Below the pieces are notes generated by a model. The model made no database searches, had not been told where the DNA came from, and saw nothing but the letters and a program-made list of their open reading frames with translations. Below are positions 25,277-34,365 of a stretch of 64,000 nucleotides of DNA, one piece after another. The position numbers and the translations under genes are program-made. Origin of the DNA: Phyllobacterium endophyticum (GTDB lineage Bacteria; Pseudomonadota; Alphaproteobacteria; Rhizobiales; Rhizobiaceae); assembly GCF_003010935.1 (NCBI RefSeq), contig NZ_PGGN01000007.1, positions 1 through 64,000 on the forward strand, written 5' to 3'. Each line of letters starts with the position of its first letter. Position 1 is the stretch's first letter.

Positions 25277-25291
25277 GGTTGTCGTACAATT
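25277..25291. promoter_or_regulatory. GntR-type operator between GMC gene and sugar ABC operon
   Basis: GGTTGTCGTACAATT is the reverse-strand version of the site at 23533-23547 (14 of 15 identical). It lies 121 bp from the GMC start and 90 bp from the substrate-binding-protein start, so one site can serve both divergent promoters. Confidence 0.65.
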
Positions 25292-25381
25292 AGGAGGCTA
25301 CAGGCATCAGCTCCGCTTGCATTGCATGCCTTGAGGAGAGGCATTTCCACAGCATCTGATTTTCATTGGGAGGATAGAGGA

Positions 25382-26464
25382 ATGAGTGACAGGGCTAGTA
25401 TTTCACATTTCGGCCGGATGAATCGCCGGACATTGATGATGGGCGCAAGTGCTGGCCTGGCAGTGGCGGCAATGCCAAAACGGCTGTGGGCACAGGGAGC
25501 GCCAACGCTGGTTACTTCGATTCGCTCGCTTTCGAACCCTTACCACGCTGTGTGGAAGACAGGCGCAGAGGCCTATGCGGCGTCGGTCGGTCTGGAGCAC
25601 GTTACGCTTGTGTCCGAGGGCAACAGCGAAAAAGGGATTGCCGACATCAAGGCCATGCTTGCAAAGACCGGCGGCAATATGGTCCTCAATTCCGATCCCA
25701 ACGATACGCCGGATGCCCGCCCCATTGTTGAAGCCTGCAAGAGTGCCGGTGCCTCGGTGGTGACCCAATGGAACAAGCCCGCTGATCTGCACCCGCGCGA
25801 CTTCAATCCGAATTACGTATCGCACATCGAGTTCGATGGTATCGCCAGCGGCAAGCAGATTGCCGAGGTCCTCTTCAAGACGATGGGCGGCTCGGGCGGC
25901 ATCATTGCCCTTGGAGGCCTGATTTCGACGACAGCTGCCATCGAACGCAAAAAGGGTCTCGACGAGGCTCTTGCCGCAAACCCGAACATCAAGCTTCTGG
26001 ATTTTCAGGTCGCAAACTGGAAGTCCACCGAGGCGTTTGACCTGACCAGCAATCTCCTCACGCGCTTTGGTGATGACATCAAGGGCGTATGGGCGGCCAA
26101 TGACGACATGGGGACGGGGGCGCTCGAGGCGCTTCGCGCCGAAGGTCTGGCCGGCAAGGTTCCAATCGTCGGCATCGACGGCATCAAGACCGCCGTCGAC
26201 GCCGTGCGTACGGGAGAATTTGCCTGCACAATCACGTCTGATCCGTTCTGGCAGGGCGGCATGGGCCTTTCCATCGGCTACAATGCCCACATGAAGAAAT
26301 TCGATCCCGCGACCCAGCCACCGGAACACCGCGAGTTCTATGGCAAGGTGGTTTCCATCACCAAGGACAATGTCGAGGAATATTACAAGAATAACATCGA
26401 CTCCAAGCCGACCATGGATTGGAACGACCTATGGGGCCGGGTGACCGGCGCCATTCGCGCCTGA
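25382..26464 (+). CDS. Sugar ABC transporter substrate-binding protein, Tat-exported
   Basis: A 360-residue periplasmic protein of the RbsB/type 1 binding family. The N-terminus contains the twin-arginine signal MNRRTLMMGASAGLAVAAMP, so export in folded form is likely. The mature domain has GIADIKAMLAKTGGNMVLNS, GVWAANDDMGTGALEALRAE and VPIVGIDGIKTAVDAVRTGE, typical hinge and ligand-site regions. GGGAGG lies 8 nt before the ATG at 25382. It begins an operon with two permease genes flanking an ATPase gene. The ligand is probably a sugar or sugar acid handled by the neighbouring enzymes. Confidence 0.9.
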   Translation: MSDRASISHFGRMNRRTLMMGASAGLAVAAMPKRLWAQGAPTLVTSIRSLSNPYHAVWKTGAEAYAASVGLEHVTLVSEGNSEKGIADIKAMLAKTGGNMVLNSDPNDTPDARPIVEACKSAGASVVTQWNKPADLHPRDFNPNYVSHIEFDGIASGKQIAEVLFKTMGGSGGIIALGGLISTTAAIERKKGLDEALAANPNIKLLDFQVANWKSTEAFDLTSNLLTRFGDDIKGVWAANDDMGTGALEALRAEGLAGKVPIVGIDGIKTAVDAVRTGEFACTITSDPFWQGGMGLSIGYNAHMKKFDPATQPPEHREFYGKVVSITKDNVEEYYKNNIDSKPTMDWNDLWGRVTGAIRA

Positions 26465-26587
26465 AGACCGGCAATCGAGGACTCGGCCCGGCCGCGTCCT
26501 CCATTGCAAGGGCGGCGTTGGTTTCGCTGCCTGTTCTTTCCCATTTTTCACGCGGGATGTAGTCTGTTGACAGTTAACTCTGAAACC

Positions 26588-27598
26588 ATGAAGTCCATTT
26601 TGAACATGGAGCCGAAAACGGCGATGCGATCGTTCTGGAGCCGTGCGGGCAAGGCGAGGCGTTGGCGTGCGTTCGCACCTTTGGGCGTTCTGATCGTCCT
26701 TTGTATCCTGATTGCGATCGCCAACCCGAATTTCATTGAACCACGCAATCTCATACGCGTTGCAAATTCAGCCGCGGTGCCTTTGACGCTTGCCATGGGC
26801 ATGACCTTCATCATCCTGCTTGGCAGTATCGACCTTTCCGTTGAAGGTGCGATGTCTGTCGCGGCAATGGTGCTGGTGCTGCTGGCGACCAACGACAGCA
26901 ATGCCAACAATTACGGTTGGTTAGCCGTGGTCGCAGCCATAGCGGCGAGCACGGTGATGGGTCTGGCGAGTGGATTTCTCCAAACCACGCTGCGGATACC
27001 GTCCTTCATGGCGACGCTCGGTGTATGGTTCATTGGCCTCGGCTTTTCGGTCTATATGCTCGGCGGTTCGGCAGTAAGGCTAATGGACGAAAACATCCGC
27101 GCCTTGGCGTTGTCGCGCTTCCTCGGATTCCCGCTGGCGGTCTGGATCGCGCTTGCTGCATTCGCCGTCGCAATCGTTATCCAATACCACACACGTATTG
27201 GCCGTCACATCATGGCTATCGGCGGCGGTGAAGACGTTGCCGAACTTTCCGGCATAAATTTGCGCCGCGTGCGCATCATTGCTTTCGGACTTGCCGGTTT
27301 CTTCTTCGGTGTCGCCGGTGTACTCGCCGCTGCACAACTCGGTCAGTCCAATGCGGTGATTGCCGATGGCCGCCTATTTGCAGCGGTGACCGCGGTCGTC
27401 GTAGGCGGCACCGCACTGACCGGAGGCGAAGGCGGCGTTCTCAACACGCTGGTCGGCGTTTTGATCGTGACTGTGCTTGCCAACGGCATGATCCTTCTTG
27501 GCATCTCTCCGTATATTCAGCAGACGGTGCAGGGCCTGATGATTATTGCTGCTGTCGCTCTGTCGCTGGATCGCTTCAACCTCAAGATCGTGAAGTGA
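26588..27598 (+). CDS. Sugar ABC transporter permease 1 (RbsC type)
   Basis: A permease of about 336 residues with eight to ten hydrophobic segments. It has the RbsC-type features GMTFIILLGSIDLSVEGAMS, TRIGRHIMAIGGGEDVAELS and AAVTAVVVGGTALTGGEGGV. The N-terminal 30 residues are basic and cytoplasmic. The start is uncertain: in-frame ATGs at 26588, 26606 and 26624 all lack a clear ribosome site. It forms the channel with the second permease at 29115. Confidence 0.9.
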   Translation: MKSILNMEPKTAMRSFWSRAGKARRWRAFAPLGVLIVLCILIAIANPNFIEPRNLIRVANSAAVPLTLAMGMTFIILLGSIDLSVEGAMSVAAMVLVLLATNDSNANNYGWLAVVAAIAASTVMGLASGFLQTTLRIPSFMATLGVWFIGLGFSVYMLGGSAVRLMDENIRALALSRFLGFPLAVWIALAAFAVAIVIQYHTRIGRHIMAIGGGEDVAELSGINLRRVRIIAFGLAGFFFGVAGVLAAAQLGQSNAVIADGRLFAAVTAVVVGGTALTGGEGGVLNTLVGVLIVTVLANGMILLGISPYIQQTVQGLMIIAAVALSLDRFNLKIVK

Positions 27599-27602
27599 CG
27601 CC

Positions 27603-29105
27603 ATGTTTGCAGCAAACGGGATCAGCAAATCTTTTGTCGGCACACACGCATTGAAGAATGTCGATATCGAAATTCGCCCCAATGAAGTGGTCGGGCTTAT
27701 CGGCGAAAACGGCGCTGGAAAATCAACACTGATGCGCATTCTTGCCGGCACGCATCGACCGGATTCGGGCACGCTCACGCTCGATGGTCAGCCACTTCGC
27801 CTGCGCAACGCGCGCGATGCCGCGGGCCATGGCATTGGCATGGTGTTTCAGGAGCAGTCGCTACTCCTGAACATGACAGTCGCAGAGAACATCTATCTCG
27901 GGCAGGAGCACCAGTTCACCCGCTTTGGTATTCTCAACTGGCGGGCAATGAACGATGCCTCGCGCCGCCAGCTTGCAAAGATCGGCGTCGACATCGACGT
28001 GACTGCTCGCGCCTCTGGACTGACTTTTGCCGCACGCCAGATGGTGGAACTTGCCAAGGCGCTCACTCTCGAGGAAAGTGTGGACCGGCCACTGGTCATC
28101 CTGCTGGATGAGCCCACTTCCGTCCTGAGCGCTTCGGACATCGATGTGCTGTTTGCACGGGTAAAGTCGCTTAAATCCCGCGCGAGCTTCGTATTCGTCT
28201 CGCACCGTCTCGAGGAAGTCCTACGGATATCCGACCGCGTCTATACAATGAAGGACGGAGCAGTCGTGGCCGAGCACCGCTCGCAGGATGTTACCGCCCC
28301 TGCCCTGCACGAGATCATGGTCGGCCGCGGTTTGCATACCGAACATTACAAGGAGAGCAAGCAGAGCGTCCCGCGCAGCGAAGTCATCGTGGAGGCATCG
28401 AAGCTCGGTGTCGCCGGTGCTTTCCACGATGTGAGCTTCAAGATACATGCAGGAGAAATCATAGGTATCGCGGGGGTCGTCGGCTCGGGACGCGAGGAAA
28501 TCACACGCACGATAGGCGGTTTTTTGCCTCAGACCGAAGGTGCGCTCAGGATCAAGGATGCCTCCGTGCGCTTCACGTCGCCAGAGCAGGCCGTGCGCAA
28601 GAGCATCGGTTATATCCCGCGCGAGCGGCGCGTCGAGGGGCTGGTGATGTTTCTCTCGGTTGCTGAGAACATAACGCTCGCTGATCTTTCCTGCGTCATG
28701 CGCGGCGGAGCGATCAATTACAAGGAAGAGCGAAAACTCGCCGTCGACTGGATCAAAAAGCTGCGCATCAAGACGCCTGGACCGGATGCTGCCTGCCGCA
28801 AGTTAAGCGGAGGCAACCAGCAAAAGGTGGTTCTGGCACGCTGGATGACAGCGGGTTCGCAAATATTGATCCTCGATCATCCAACACGCGGTCTCGATGT
28901 CGGCGCAAAGGAAGAGGTCTACGACCTTGTCAGGGACCTTTCAGCTCAAGGTATCGCGATCCTGCTTATCTCCGACACGCTCGACGAGACGATCGGTCTC
29001 TCGCACAGGGTACTCGTCATGCGCGACGGTGAAGTCACCGCAGAGTTCGATGCCAGTCGCGGCAACAAGCCGGATCAGGTCGAACTGTTGCGCGAGATGG
29101 TTTGA
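27603..29105 (+). CDS. Sugar ABC transporter ATP-binding protein (RbsA type)
   Basis: A 500-residue protein with two fused ATPase domains, the usual arrangement for ribose/galactose-type importers. The first has Walker A GENGAGKSTLMRILAG and Walker B VILLDEPTSVLS. The second has a degenerate Walker A region (VVGSGREEI) and an intact signature LSGGNQQKVVLARW. The first signature motif is replaced by LTFAARQMVELAKAL, normal for this class. It lies 4 bp after permease 1 and 9 bp before permease 2. It powers uptake of the island's substrate. Confidence 0.95.
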   Translation: MFAANGISKSFVGTHALKNVDIEIRPNEVVGLIGENGAGKSTLMRILAGTHRPDSGTLTLDGQPLRLRNARDAAGHGIGMVFQEQSLLLNMTVAENIYLGQEHQFTRFGILNWRAMNDASRRQLAKIGVDIDVTARASGLTFAARQMVELAKALTLEESVDRPLVILLDEPTSVLSASDIDVLFARVKSLKSRASFVFVSHRLEEVLRISDRVYTMKDGAVVAEHRSQDVTAPALHEIMVGRGLHTEHYKESKQSVPRSEVIVEASKLGVAGAFHDVSFKIHAGEIIGIAGVVGSGREEITRTIGGFLPQTEGALRIKDASVRFTSPEQAVRKSIGYIPRERRVEGLVMFLSVAENITLADLSCVMRGGAINYKEERKLAVDWIKKLRIKTPGPDAACRKLSGGNQQKVVLARWMTAGSQILILDHPTRGLDVGAKEEVYDLVRDLSAQGIAILLISDTLDETIGLSHRVLVMRDGEVTAEFDASRGNKPDQVELLREMV

Positions 29106-29114
29106 GGAGCGGCG

Positions 29115-30083
29115 ATGAAGAATTCTTTCGATTTCAGATCCATGATATCCAATAGCTGGGTCCAGGGCGCAATCCCTCCTGCGCTGCTCGCCGTGCTCAT
29201 CATCATCGTCGAAATTGGTTCCCCCGGCTTCCTGACCGGCGAAACCCTGGCGCTGCTCTTGTCCAACACGGCGGTACTGTTCATTCTGGCGACCGGCGTC
29301 ACGTTCGTCATCCTTATTGGTGGCATCGATCTCTCCATTCAGGCCGTTGCCTCGCTTGCCAGTGTCATTCTCGCCCAGCTGCTGCCGTCGATGGGGCTGC
29401 TCGCCTTTCCCGTCGCCATTGCGGCAGGTCTGGTATTTGGCATTCTCAGCGGCGTTGTCCATGTCTGGTTACGCGTGCCGTCTTTCGTGGCAACGCTTGC
29501 GACGGGCGGCGTGGTTGCGGGAATGGCGTTGTGGCTGGCGAACGGACGGGCGATCACCATCGAAGAAGGCGGGCGCGCAAGCACTTCCTGGATCAATGCC
29601 ACCATTGTAGGAACACCCGTTGTTGTCCTGATCGCCATAGGCGTCGGACTTGCGAGCTATCTCGGCTTGCGCTACTCCCGTTTCGGAAGGCAGAGCCTTG
29701 CTGTGGGCGCCGGTGAACCGGCAGCCTATGCGGCAGGCATCAATGTGGATCGCACCAAGATTGTTGCATTCGCTCTTTCCGGAACCCTCGCCGCCATCGC
29801 CGGCGTCGTCCTCGCTGCCCGGCTTTCAAGCGGTTCGCCCAGCCTTGCCAACCAGCTGCTGCTCCCGGCAATTGCTGCGGTTATCGTCGGCGGCACGGCG
29901 ATTACAGGCGGTCTCGGAGGCGTTGGCCGCACTGCCGTAGGCGCACTGATAATCTCGATCGTTCGCATCGGCATGACGTTCGTCGGCGTGAATATTTTCG
30001 CGGAGAACGTGGTTTTTGGCGCTGTGCTGATAGCAGCCGTGGCCATCACCATCGACCGCAGCAAGATCGCAATCATCAAATGA
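29115..30083 (+). CDS. Sugar ABC transporter permease 2 (RbsC type)
   Basis: A 322-residue membrane protein homologous to permease 1. It has GVTFVILIGGIDLSIQAVAS, SRFGRQSLAVGAGEPAAYAA and AVIVGGTAITGGLGGVGRTA. GAGG lies 7 nt before the ATG. Two different RbsC-like subunits suggest a heteromeric channel. It is the last gene of the importer operon and converges on the glyoxalase gene with 74 bp between stops. Confidence 0.9.
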   Translation: MKNSFDFRSMISNSWVQGAIPPALLAVLIIIVEIGSPGFLTGETLALLLSNTAVLFILATGVTFVILIGGIDLSIQAVASLASVILAQLLPSMGLLAFPVAIAAGLVFGILSGVVHVWLRVPSFVATLATGGVVAGMALWLANGRAITIEEGGRASTSWINATIVGTPVVVLIAIGVGLASYLGLRYSRFGRQSLAVGAGEPAAYAAGINVDRTKIVAFALSGTLAAIAGVVLAARLSSGSPSLANQLLLPAIAAVIVGGTAITGGLGGVGRTAVGALIISIVRIGMTFVGVNIFAENVVFGAVLIAAVAITIDRSKIAIIK

Positions 30084-30157
30084 GCAGAACGAGGACTGGG
30101 CAGACGAGCTGTTGGAGCCGCACCGCAAGGACGTGGAAGCGGCTCCGCCGGCAGAAT

Positions 30158-30574
30158 CTATTTCATCGTATCGAGGCCAATCAATTCGATCTTGTAACCG
30201 TCGGGATCTTCGATAAAGGCGATATGCGTGGTGCCATGCTTCATCGGTCCCGGCTTGCGCGGAATGCTGGCGCCGTTGCGTTCAAGCTCGGAGCAAACCG
30301 CGTAAATGTCATTGACGCCAAGGGCCAGGTGTCCGAATCCGCTTCCGATCTCATAGGGAGTCGCCTGGTCCCAGTTATGGGTAAGCTCCACAACGGTGTT
30401 GTTCTCCTCCGGACCATAGCCGACGAAGGCGAGCGTGAACTTGCCGTCGGGATACTCGTCGCGACGCAACAATGTCATGCCAAGCAACTCGGTGTAGAAT
30501 TTGATCGACTTCTCCAGGTCGAAAACCCGGATCATGGTGTGCATCATTCGAAAGCGTGTGCTTTGATCGCTCAT
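30158..30574 (-). CDS. gloA: Lactoylglutathione lyase (glyoxalase I)
   Basis: A 138-residue metalloenzyme that isomerises the methylglyoxal-glutathione adduct to S-lactoylglutathione. The four metal ligands are visible: His in RMMHTMIRVFDLEKS, Glu in NNTVVELTHNW, His in GFGHLALGV and Glu in GYKIELIGLD. Length matches the proteobacterial Ni/Co-type enzyme (about 135). AGGAGG lies before the ATG. It is divergent from the FAD hydroxyacid dehydrogenase gene. Its product pathway ends in D-lactate, the natural substrate type of that neighbour. Confidence 0.9.
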   Translation of the reverse strand: MSDQSTRFRMMHTMIRVFDLEKSIKFYTELLGMTLLRRDEYPDGKFTLAFVGYGPEENNTVVELTHNWDQATPYEIGSGFGHLALGVNDIYAVCSELERNGASIPRKPGPMKHGTTHIAFIEDPDGYKIELIGLDTMK

Positions 30575-30668
30575 GGTGTTTTTCCTCCTGTAGATGATCG
30601 CTCTATGTTGATTTTCAACAACAATTGGCAAAAGGCAAGGCGGCTGCCGCTTGAAGTTACAAACCATA

Positions 30669-30681
30669 GTTGTATGATAAC
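30669..30681. promoter_or_regulatory. Weaker GntR-type operator candidate
   Basis: GTTGTATGATAAC between the divergent glyoxalase and FAD-dehydrogenase genes keeps the TTGT half and the spacing but has ATAA in place of ACAA. It may be a low-affinity member of the operator family seen at 23533, 25277 and 44131. Confidence 0.35.
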
Positions 30682-30733
30682 ATGGCAACAGGGATAATTG
30701 TCCAGTTGTTTTCGCTGTCGCGGAGAATCTGAA

Positions 30734-32188
30734 ATGAACGTGTTGCCGCCCTCTAACAAAAAGTCACTTGCTGCGATGACCGCAGCAATGCCGGAGGGTA
30801 TTTTACTGACCGCTGAGACGGACATGGCGCCCTATAGCCGTGACTGGTCGGGCGACCACTTTGGGCGGCCGTTGGCCGTTGCACGTCCGCGCACAGTCGA
30901 AGATGTTTCGACGCTTATGAAAATCTGCTTCAGGGAAGGCATTCCGGTCGTGCCGCAGGGTGGCCTGACTGGTCTCGTGGGTGCTGCTGTCGCGGCGCCT
31001 CTAGGCGGTGAAGTCGTCATCTCGCTGGAACGCCTGAATCGATTGCGCTCCATCAGCGCCATTGATTTTGCCATGGTGGTCGAGGCAGGCTGCATTCTTG
31101 AGGAAGCCAAAAACTTTGCTGAAGCGCATGACTGCGTGCTCCCCATAACCTTCGGCGCGCAAGGCAGCTGCCGCATTGGCGGCAATGTCGCAACCAATGC
31201 GGGCGGCTTCAATGTCCTGCGCTATGGCATGACGCGCGACCTTGTGCTTGGCCTTGAGGTTGTCCTCGGCGACGGGCGGGTGTGGAATGGCTTGAAGGTC
31301 CTGCGCAAGGATAACCGGGGCTACGATTTGAAGCAATTGTTCATCGGCAGCGAGGGTACGCTGGGCATCATTACCGCCGCCGCGTTCAAGCTGTTCCCGC
31401 GGCCCACGCAGGTGGAAACCGCGCTGGTCGGCCTACGATCTGTCGAAGATGCCATGGCGCTCTATGCCCGCGCCCGGCGCGAATGCAGCGACTTGCTGAC
31501 AGCCTTCGAGCTGATCCTGCGTGGCGGTATTGATATTGCGTTGAATGCAGGTACCGGGCTTACCGACCCATTGACCGCGCCCTATCCTGTTTACGTTCTG
31601 ATCGAGGCTTCTGCCGGTGGCAGGGTGGATCTGAAGGCGATCCTCGAAGACTTCCTTGGCGATGCCGCAGATATTGTGGCAGATGGCGTCGTGGCGTCCA
31701 GCAAAGCCCAAGCCGAGCGGCTTTGGCTGTTGCGGGAGACGATGGTCGAGGCCCAAGGTGGCGGCGGGCGTTATCTGAGGACGGACGTTTCAGTGCCGAT
31801 CTCGAAGCTTGCGGATTTCGTCACCGATACGCTGGCGGCGCTGGCCCACCACCATCCAGAGGCCTTGGCCGTGACGTATGGTCATGTGGGGGATGGTAAT
31901 GTCCATCTCAACATCGTACCCCCACAGAACAGCACTCCCGATGCAATCGAGGTTCTGTTTCACAAGACGGAAACGATCATCTTCGATGTGGTGGATCGTT
32001 ACAGTGGCTCGATCAGCGCTGAACATGGCATTGGGCGTGTCAAACAAAAGGCGTTTCTGGACCGGGTGGATAAAGTTAGTCTCGACATTGCGGGCCGACT
32101 CAAGGACGCTTTTGATCCGATGCACATTCTAAGTGATGGGCGGATTCTAGGGGCACATTCAAGTATTGGGGGTATAGCGGATCGATGA
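30734..32188 (+). CDS. FAD-linked 2-hydroxyacid dehydrogenase (GlcD/D-LDH/D2HGDH type)
   Basis: A 484-residue flavoprotein. The FAD-binding (PCMH) half has VVPQGGLTGLVGAAV and GSCRIGGNVATNAGGFNVLR. The C-terminal cap contains TYGHVGDGNVHLNI and SAEHGIGRVKQ, whose His residues bind a metal and the hydroxyacid. The enzyme oxidises a D-2-hydroxyacid (lactate, 2-hydroxyglutarate or similar) to the 2-oxoacid. GGAG lies 8 nt before the ATG at 30734. The stop overlaps the GntR gene start. It would remove the D-isomer produced by a racemase such as LarA in the same island. Confidence 0.9.
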   Translation: MNVLPPSNKKSLAAMTAAMPEGILLTAETDMAPYSRDWSGDHFGRPLAVARPRTVEDVSTLMKICFREGIPVVPQGGLTGLVGAAVAAPLGGEVVISLERLNRLRSISAIDFAMVVEAGCILEEAKNFAEAHDCVLPITFGAQGSCRIGGNVATNAGGFNVLRYGMTRDLVLGLEVVLGDGRVWNGLKVLRKDNRGYDLKQLFIGSEGTLGIITAAAFKLFPRPTQVETALVGLRSVEDAMALYARARRECSDLLTAFELILRGGIDIALNAGTGLTDPLTAPYPVYVLIEASAGGRVDLKAILEDFLGDAADIVADGVVASSKAQAERLWLLRETMVEAQGGGGRYLRTDVSVPISKLADFVTDTLAALAHHHPEALAVTYGHVGDGNVHLNIVPPQNSTPDAIEVLFHKTETIIFDVVDRYSGSISAEHGIGRVKQKAFLDRVDKVSLDIAGRLKDAFDPMHILSDGRILGAHSSIGGIADR

Positions 32189-32901
32189 CGTTGAAGCTCG
32201 ACAAGGTCAATCGCGGGCCGCATCTTTCGACATTGGTGGCCAGCTCGATCTCCCGCGAAATCGCGCAAGGGCGGCTGAACCCCGGTGACCAATTGCCGAC
32301 CGAACAGGCGCTTGCGACCACCTTCGGCGTCAGCCGGAATGTGGTGCGTGAGGCCATTGCCCGGTTGCGTTCCGAGGGTCGCATATGGTCCCAGCAAGGG
32401 CGCGGAGCTTTTGTGGCAGACGTTGCGAATTCTCCGGTTCTGACCATCGATCACGATGCCCTGCAACAGGCGGACGCGTTCAAGAGCCTGTTCGAGCTGC
32501 GCGGTGCGCTGGAGGTGAAGGCTGCGGCCTTTGCTGCCCAACGCCGCACCGATGCCGACCTCCAGGCCATGAAAAGCGCATTGGCGGCAATGAACACTGC
32601 GCCCTATGGCAGTGTCGCCTGGTTGAAGGCCGATCTCGAATTTCATCGCGCCGTCGTCGCGGCAACCCGCAACAGCTACATGGAACAGTTTTTGATCTTC
32701 GTGTCCGAGCGGGTGCGCGAGAGTATTCTCGCGGCGGGCAACCAGCAGGGCTCCGATGACATGGCAAGCACGACCCTTGGCGAACACAATCGTATTCTCG
32801 ATGCGATTACCGCCGGCGATGCCAATGCTGCCCAGGAAGCCATGCAGTTGCACCTCAATGGCGCGGCGCAGCGTGTCGGCCTGCATGTCAATGATCTTTG
32901 A
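32185..32901 (+). CDS. GntR-family regulator, FCD type (1)
   Basis: A 238-residue regulator. The N-terminal GntR winged helix is QLPTEQALATTFGVSRNVVR. The C-terminal helical FCD domain carries metal-ligand motifs ADLEFHRAVV and LGEHNRILDAI with a late His in QLHLNGA. FCD domains commonly bind hydroxyacids or sugar acids. The gene overlaps the dehydrogenase stop (ATGA) and precedes the SDR gene, so it is part of the catabolic operon. It is a candidate for the TTGT-N3-ACAA operators. Confidence 0.9.
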   Translation: MTLKLDKVNRGPHLSTLVASSISREIAQGRLNPGDQLPTEQALATTFGVSRNVVREAIARLRSEGRIWSQQGRGAFVADVANSPVLTIDHDALQQADAFKSLFELRGALEVKAAAFAAQRRTDADLQAMKSALAAMNTAPYGSVAWLKADLEFHRAVVAATRNSYMEQFLIFVSERVRESILAAGNQQGSDDMASTTLGEHNRILDAITAGDANAAQEAMQLHLNGAAQRVGLHVNDL

Positions 32902-32955
32902 AACAATCGCTATGCAGGCGCATTGCTTCAACCCCAACAGTTTCAAGGACGAGAA

Positions 32956-33699
32956 ATGACAGGCAGGCTTGAGGGAAAAACGGCAGTCGTAACGGCTGCC
33001 GGACAGGGAATGGGGCGTGCCGCTGTCCTGGCGCTTTCACGCGAGGGTGCAAAGGTGATAGCCACTGATCTGGATCAAGCCAGACTGGATACGCTGGATG
33101 ACGTCGCCGGGGTCAGCATCCGCCGGCTGGACGTGCTCGACGCCGCAGCCATCACCGGCTTTGCCGCCGAAACGACTGCACCCGATATTCTCTTCAACTG
33201 TGCCGGGTTCGTCCATCACGGCGCCCTTCTTGATTGCGATGAGGATGCCTTTGATTTTTCCGTCAGTCTGAACGTCCGCGCCATGTACCGGATGATCCGG
33301 GCTTTCCTTCCCGGCATGATCGACCGCGGTGATGGCTCGATCATCAACATGGCCTCGGTTGCTTCGACGATCATAGCTGCGCCCAACCGCTTCATCTACG
33401 GCACGACCAAGGCCGCCGTCATCGGCCTGACGAAATCGGTCGCTCTCGACTACGTCGGCAAAGGTATCCGGGCCAATGCAATCTGCCCTGGGACGGTCGA
33501 CAGCCCCTCATTGCATGATCGGATGCGAGCACTGGGTGACTACGAAGCCGCGCGGTCGGCCTTTATCGCGCGCCAGCCGATGGGCCGGCTGGGCACACCC
33601 GAAGAGGTCGCCGAGCTTGTGGTTTTCCTCGCGAGTGCAGACTCGGCCTTCATGACCGGCAATGCCATTGTCGTCGATGGCGGCTGGTCAAACGCCTGA
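32956..33699 (+). CDS. SDR oxidoreductase, 2-keto-3-deoxy-L-fuconate dehydrogenase-like
   Basis: A 247-residue short-chain dehydrogenase. It has the coenzyme loop TAAGQGMGRAAVLALSREGA, NCAG in LFNCAGFVHHGALLDC, catalytic Ser in NMASVASTI, and Tyr and Lys in FIYGTTKAAVIGLTKSVALD. The phrases GFVHHG.LLDCDEDAFDFS, LNVRAMYRMIRAFLPGM and NAICPGTVDSPSL strongly recall the family that oxidises 2-keto-3-deoxy-L-fuconate in the non-phosphorylated fucose pathway; mammalian relatives are BDH2-like. AAGGA precedes the ATG at 32956. The last 12 bp overlap the end of larB. Confidence 0.85.
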   Translation: MTGRLEGKTAVVTAAGQGMGRAAVLALSREGAKVIATDLDQARLDTLDDVAGVSIRRLDVLDAAAITGFAAETTAPDILFNCAGFVHHGALLDCDEDAFDFSVSLNVRAMYRMIRAFLPGMIDRGDGSIINMASVASTIIAAPNRFIYGTTKAAVIGLTKSVALDYVGKGIRANAICPGTVDSPSLHDRMRALGDYEAARSAFIARQPMGRLGTPEEVAELVVFLASADSAFMTGNAIVVDGGWSNA

Positions 33700-34365
33700 G
33701 TGGCGCAGCCGTTCATAGCTCGATAGTACACGCAGCGCGGCGCTGGCCGCGCCATAACCATTGTCTATGTTGCAGACCACGAGGCCGGGTGCGCAACTGG
33801 CAAGCATGGCGTTAAGCGCGGTGCGACCCGCTTCGGCAGCACCATAGCCGACCGATGTCGGCACGCATATAATGGTACCTGATACCAATCCGCCAAGCAC
33901 GCTCGCCAACGCCGCATCCATTCCAGCGACGGCAATGACGATTGGATGTGTTCGTATCTCTTCCAATCGTTCGGTGAGGCGCCAGAGACCCGCGACACCT
34001 ACGTCGGCAATCACCGTCGCCTCGACGCCAGCATGGCGGAGCGTTCGCTCTGCCTCGCGCGCAACCCCGACATCCGAGGTGCCGGCGGCGATTATTGCCA
34101 CGGCTCGTCGTGAAACGATCCGCCTTACGGAACCGAAGAACCCGGTGCTGGAAACCGCGCAATAGTCAATCGCATCACGCCTTGCGGCGGACAGACCTTC
34201 CAGCTTTTCCACCGTCAGTCTCGTGAGCAGCAATCCGGCACCGCGCTCTTCCGCCAATTCTAGAATGGCTTCGATCTGCTCCACGGATTTCCCGGCGCAG
34301 AAGATTGCTTCATCGAGGCCGATACGATTGAACCGGTCAAAATCAAGGACGGTTTCCGTTGTCAT
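33688..34365 (-). CDS. larB: LarB, pyridinium carboxylase/hydrolase of nickel-pincer cofactor synthesis
   Basis: A 225-residue protein. The C-terminal two-thirds are the PurE-like (AIR-carboxylase) domain: VAIIAAGTSDVGVAREAERT, then VIAVAGMDAALASVLGGLVS and IICVPTSVGYGAAEAGRTAL. The N-terminal LarB-specific part has DEAIFCAGKSVEQIEAILEL. LarB carboxylates nicotinic acid adenine dinucleotide and releases AMP, the first step to the SCS-pincer cofactor of LarA. The ATG at 34365 overlaps the larE stop (ATGA). An upstream extension of the frame inside larE is not real. Confidence 0.92.
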   Translation of the reverse strand: MTTETVLDFDRFNRIGLDEAIFCAGKSVEQIEAILELAEERGAGLLLTRLTVEKLEGLSAARRDAIDYCAVSSTGFFGSVRRIVSRRAVAIIAAGTSDVGVAREAERTLRHAGVEATVIADVGVAGLWRLTERLEEIRTHPIVIAVAGMDAALASVLGGLVSGTIICVPTSVGYGAAEAGRTALNAMLASCAPGLVVCNIDNGYGAASAALRVLSSYERLRHSGV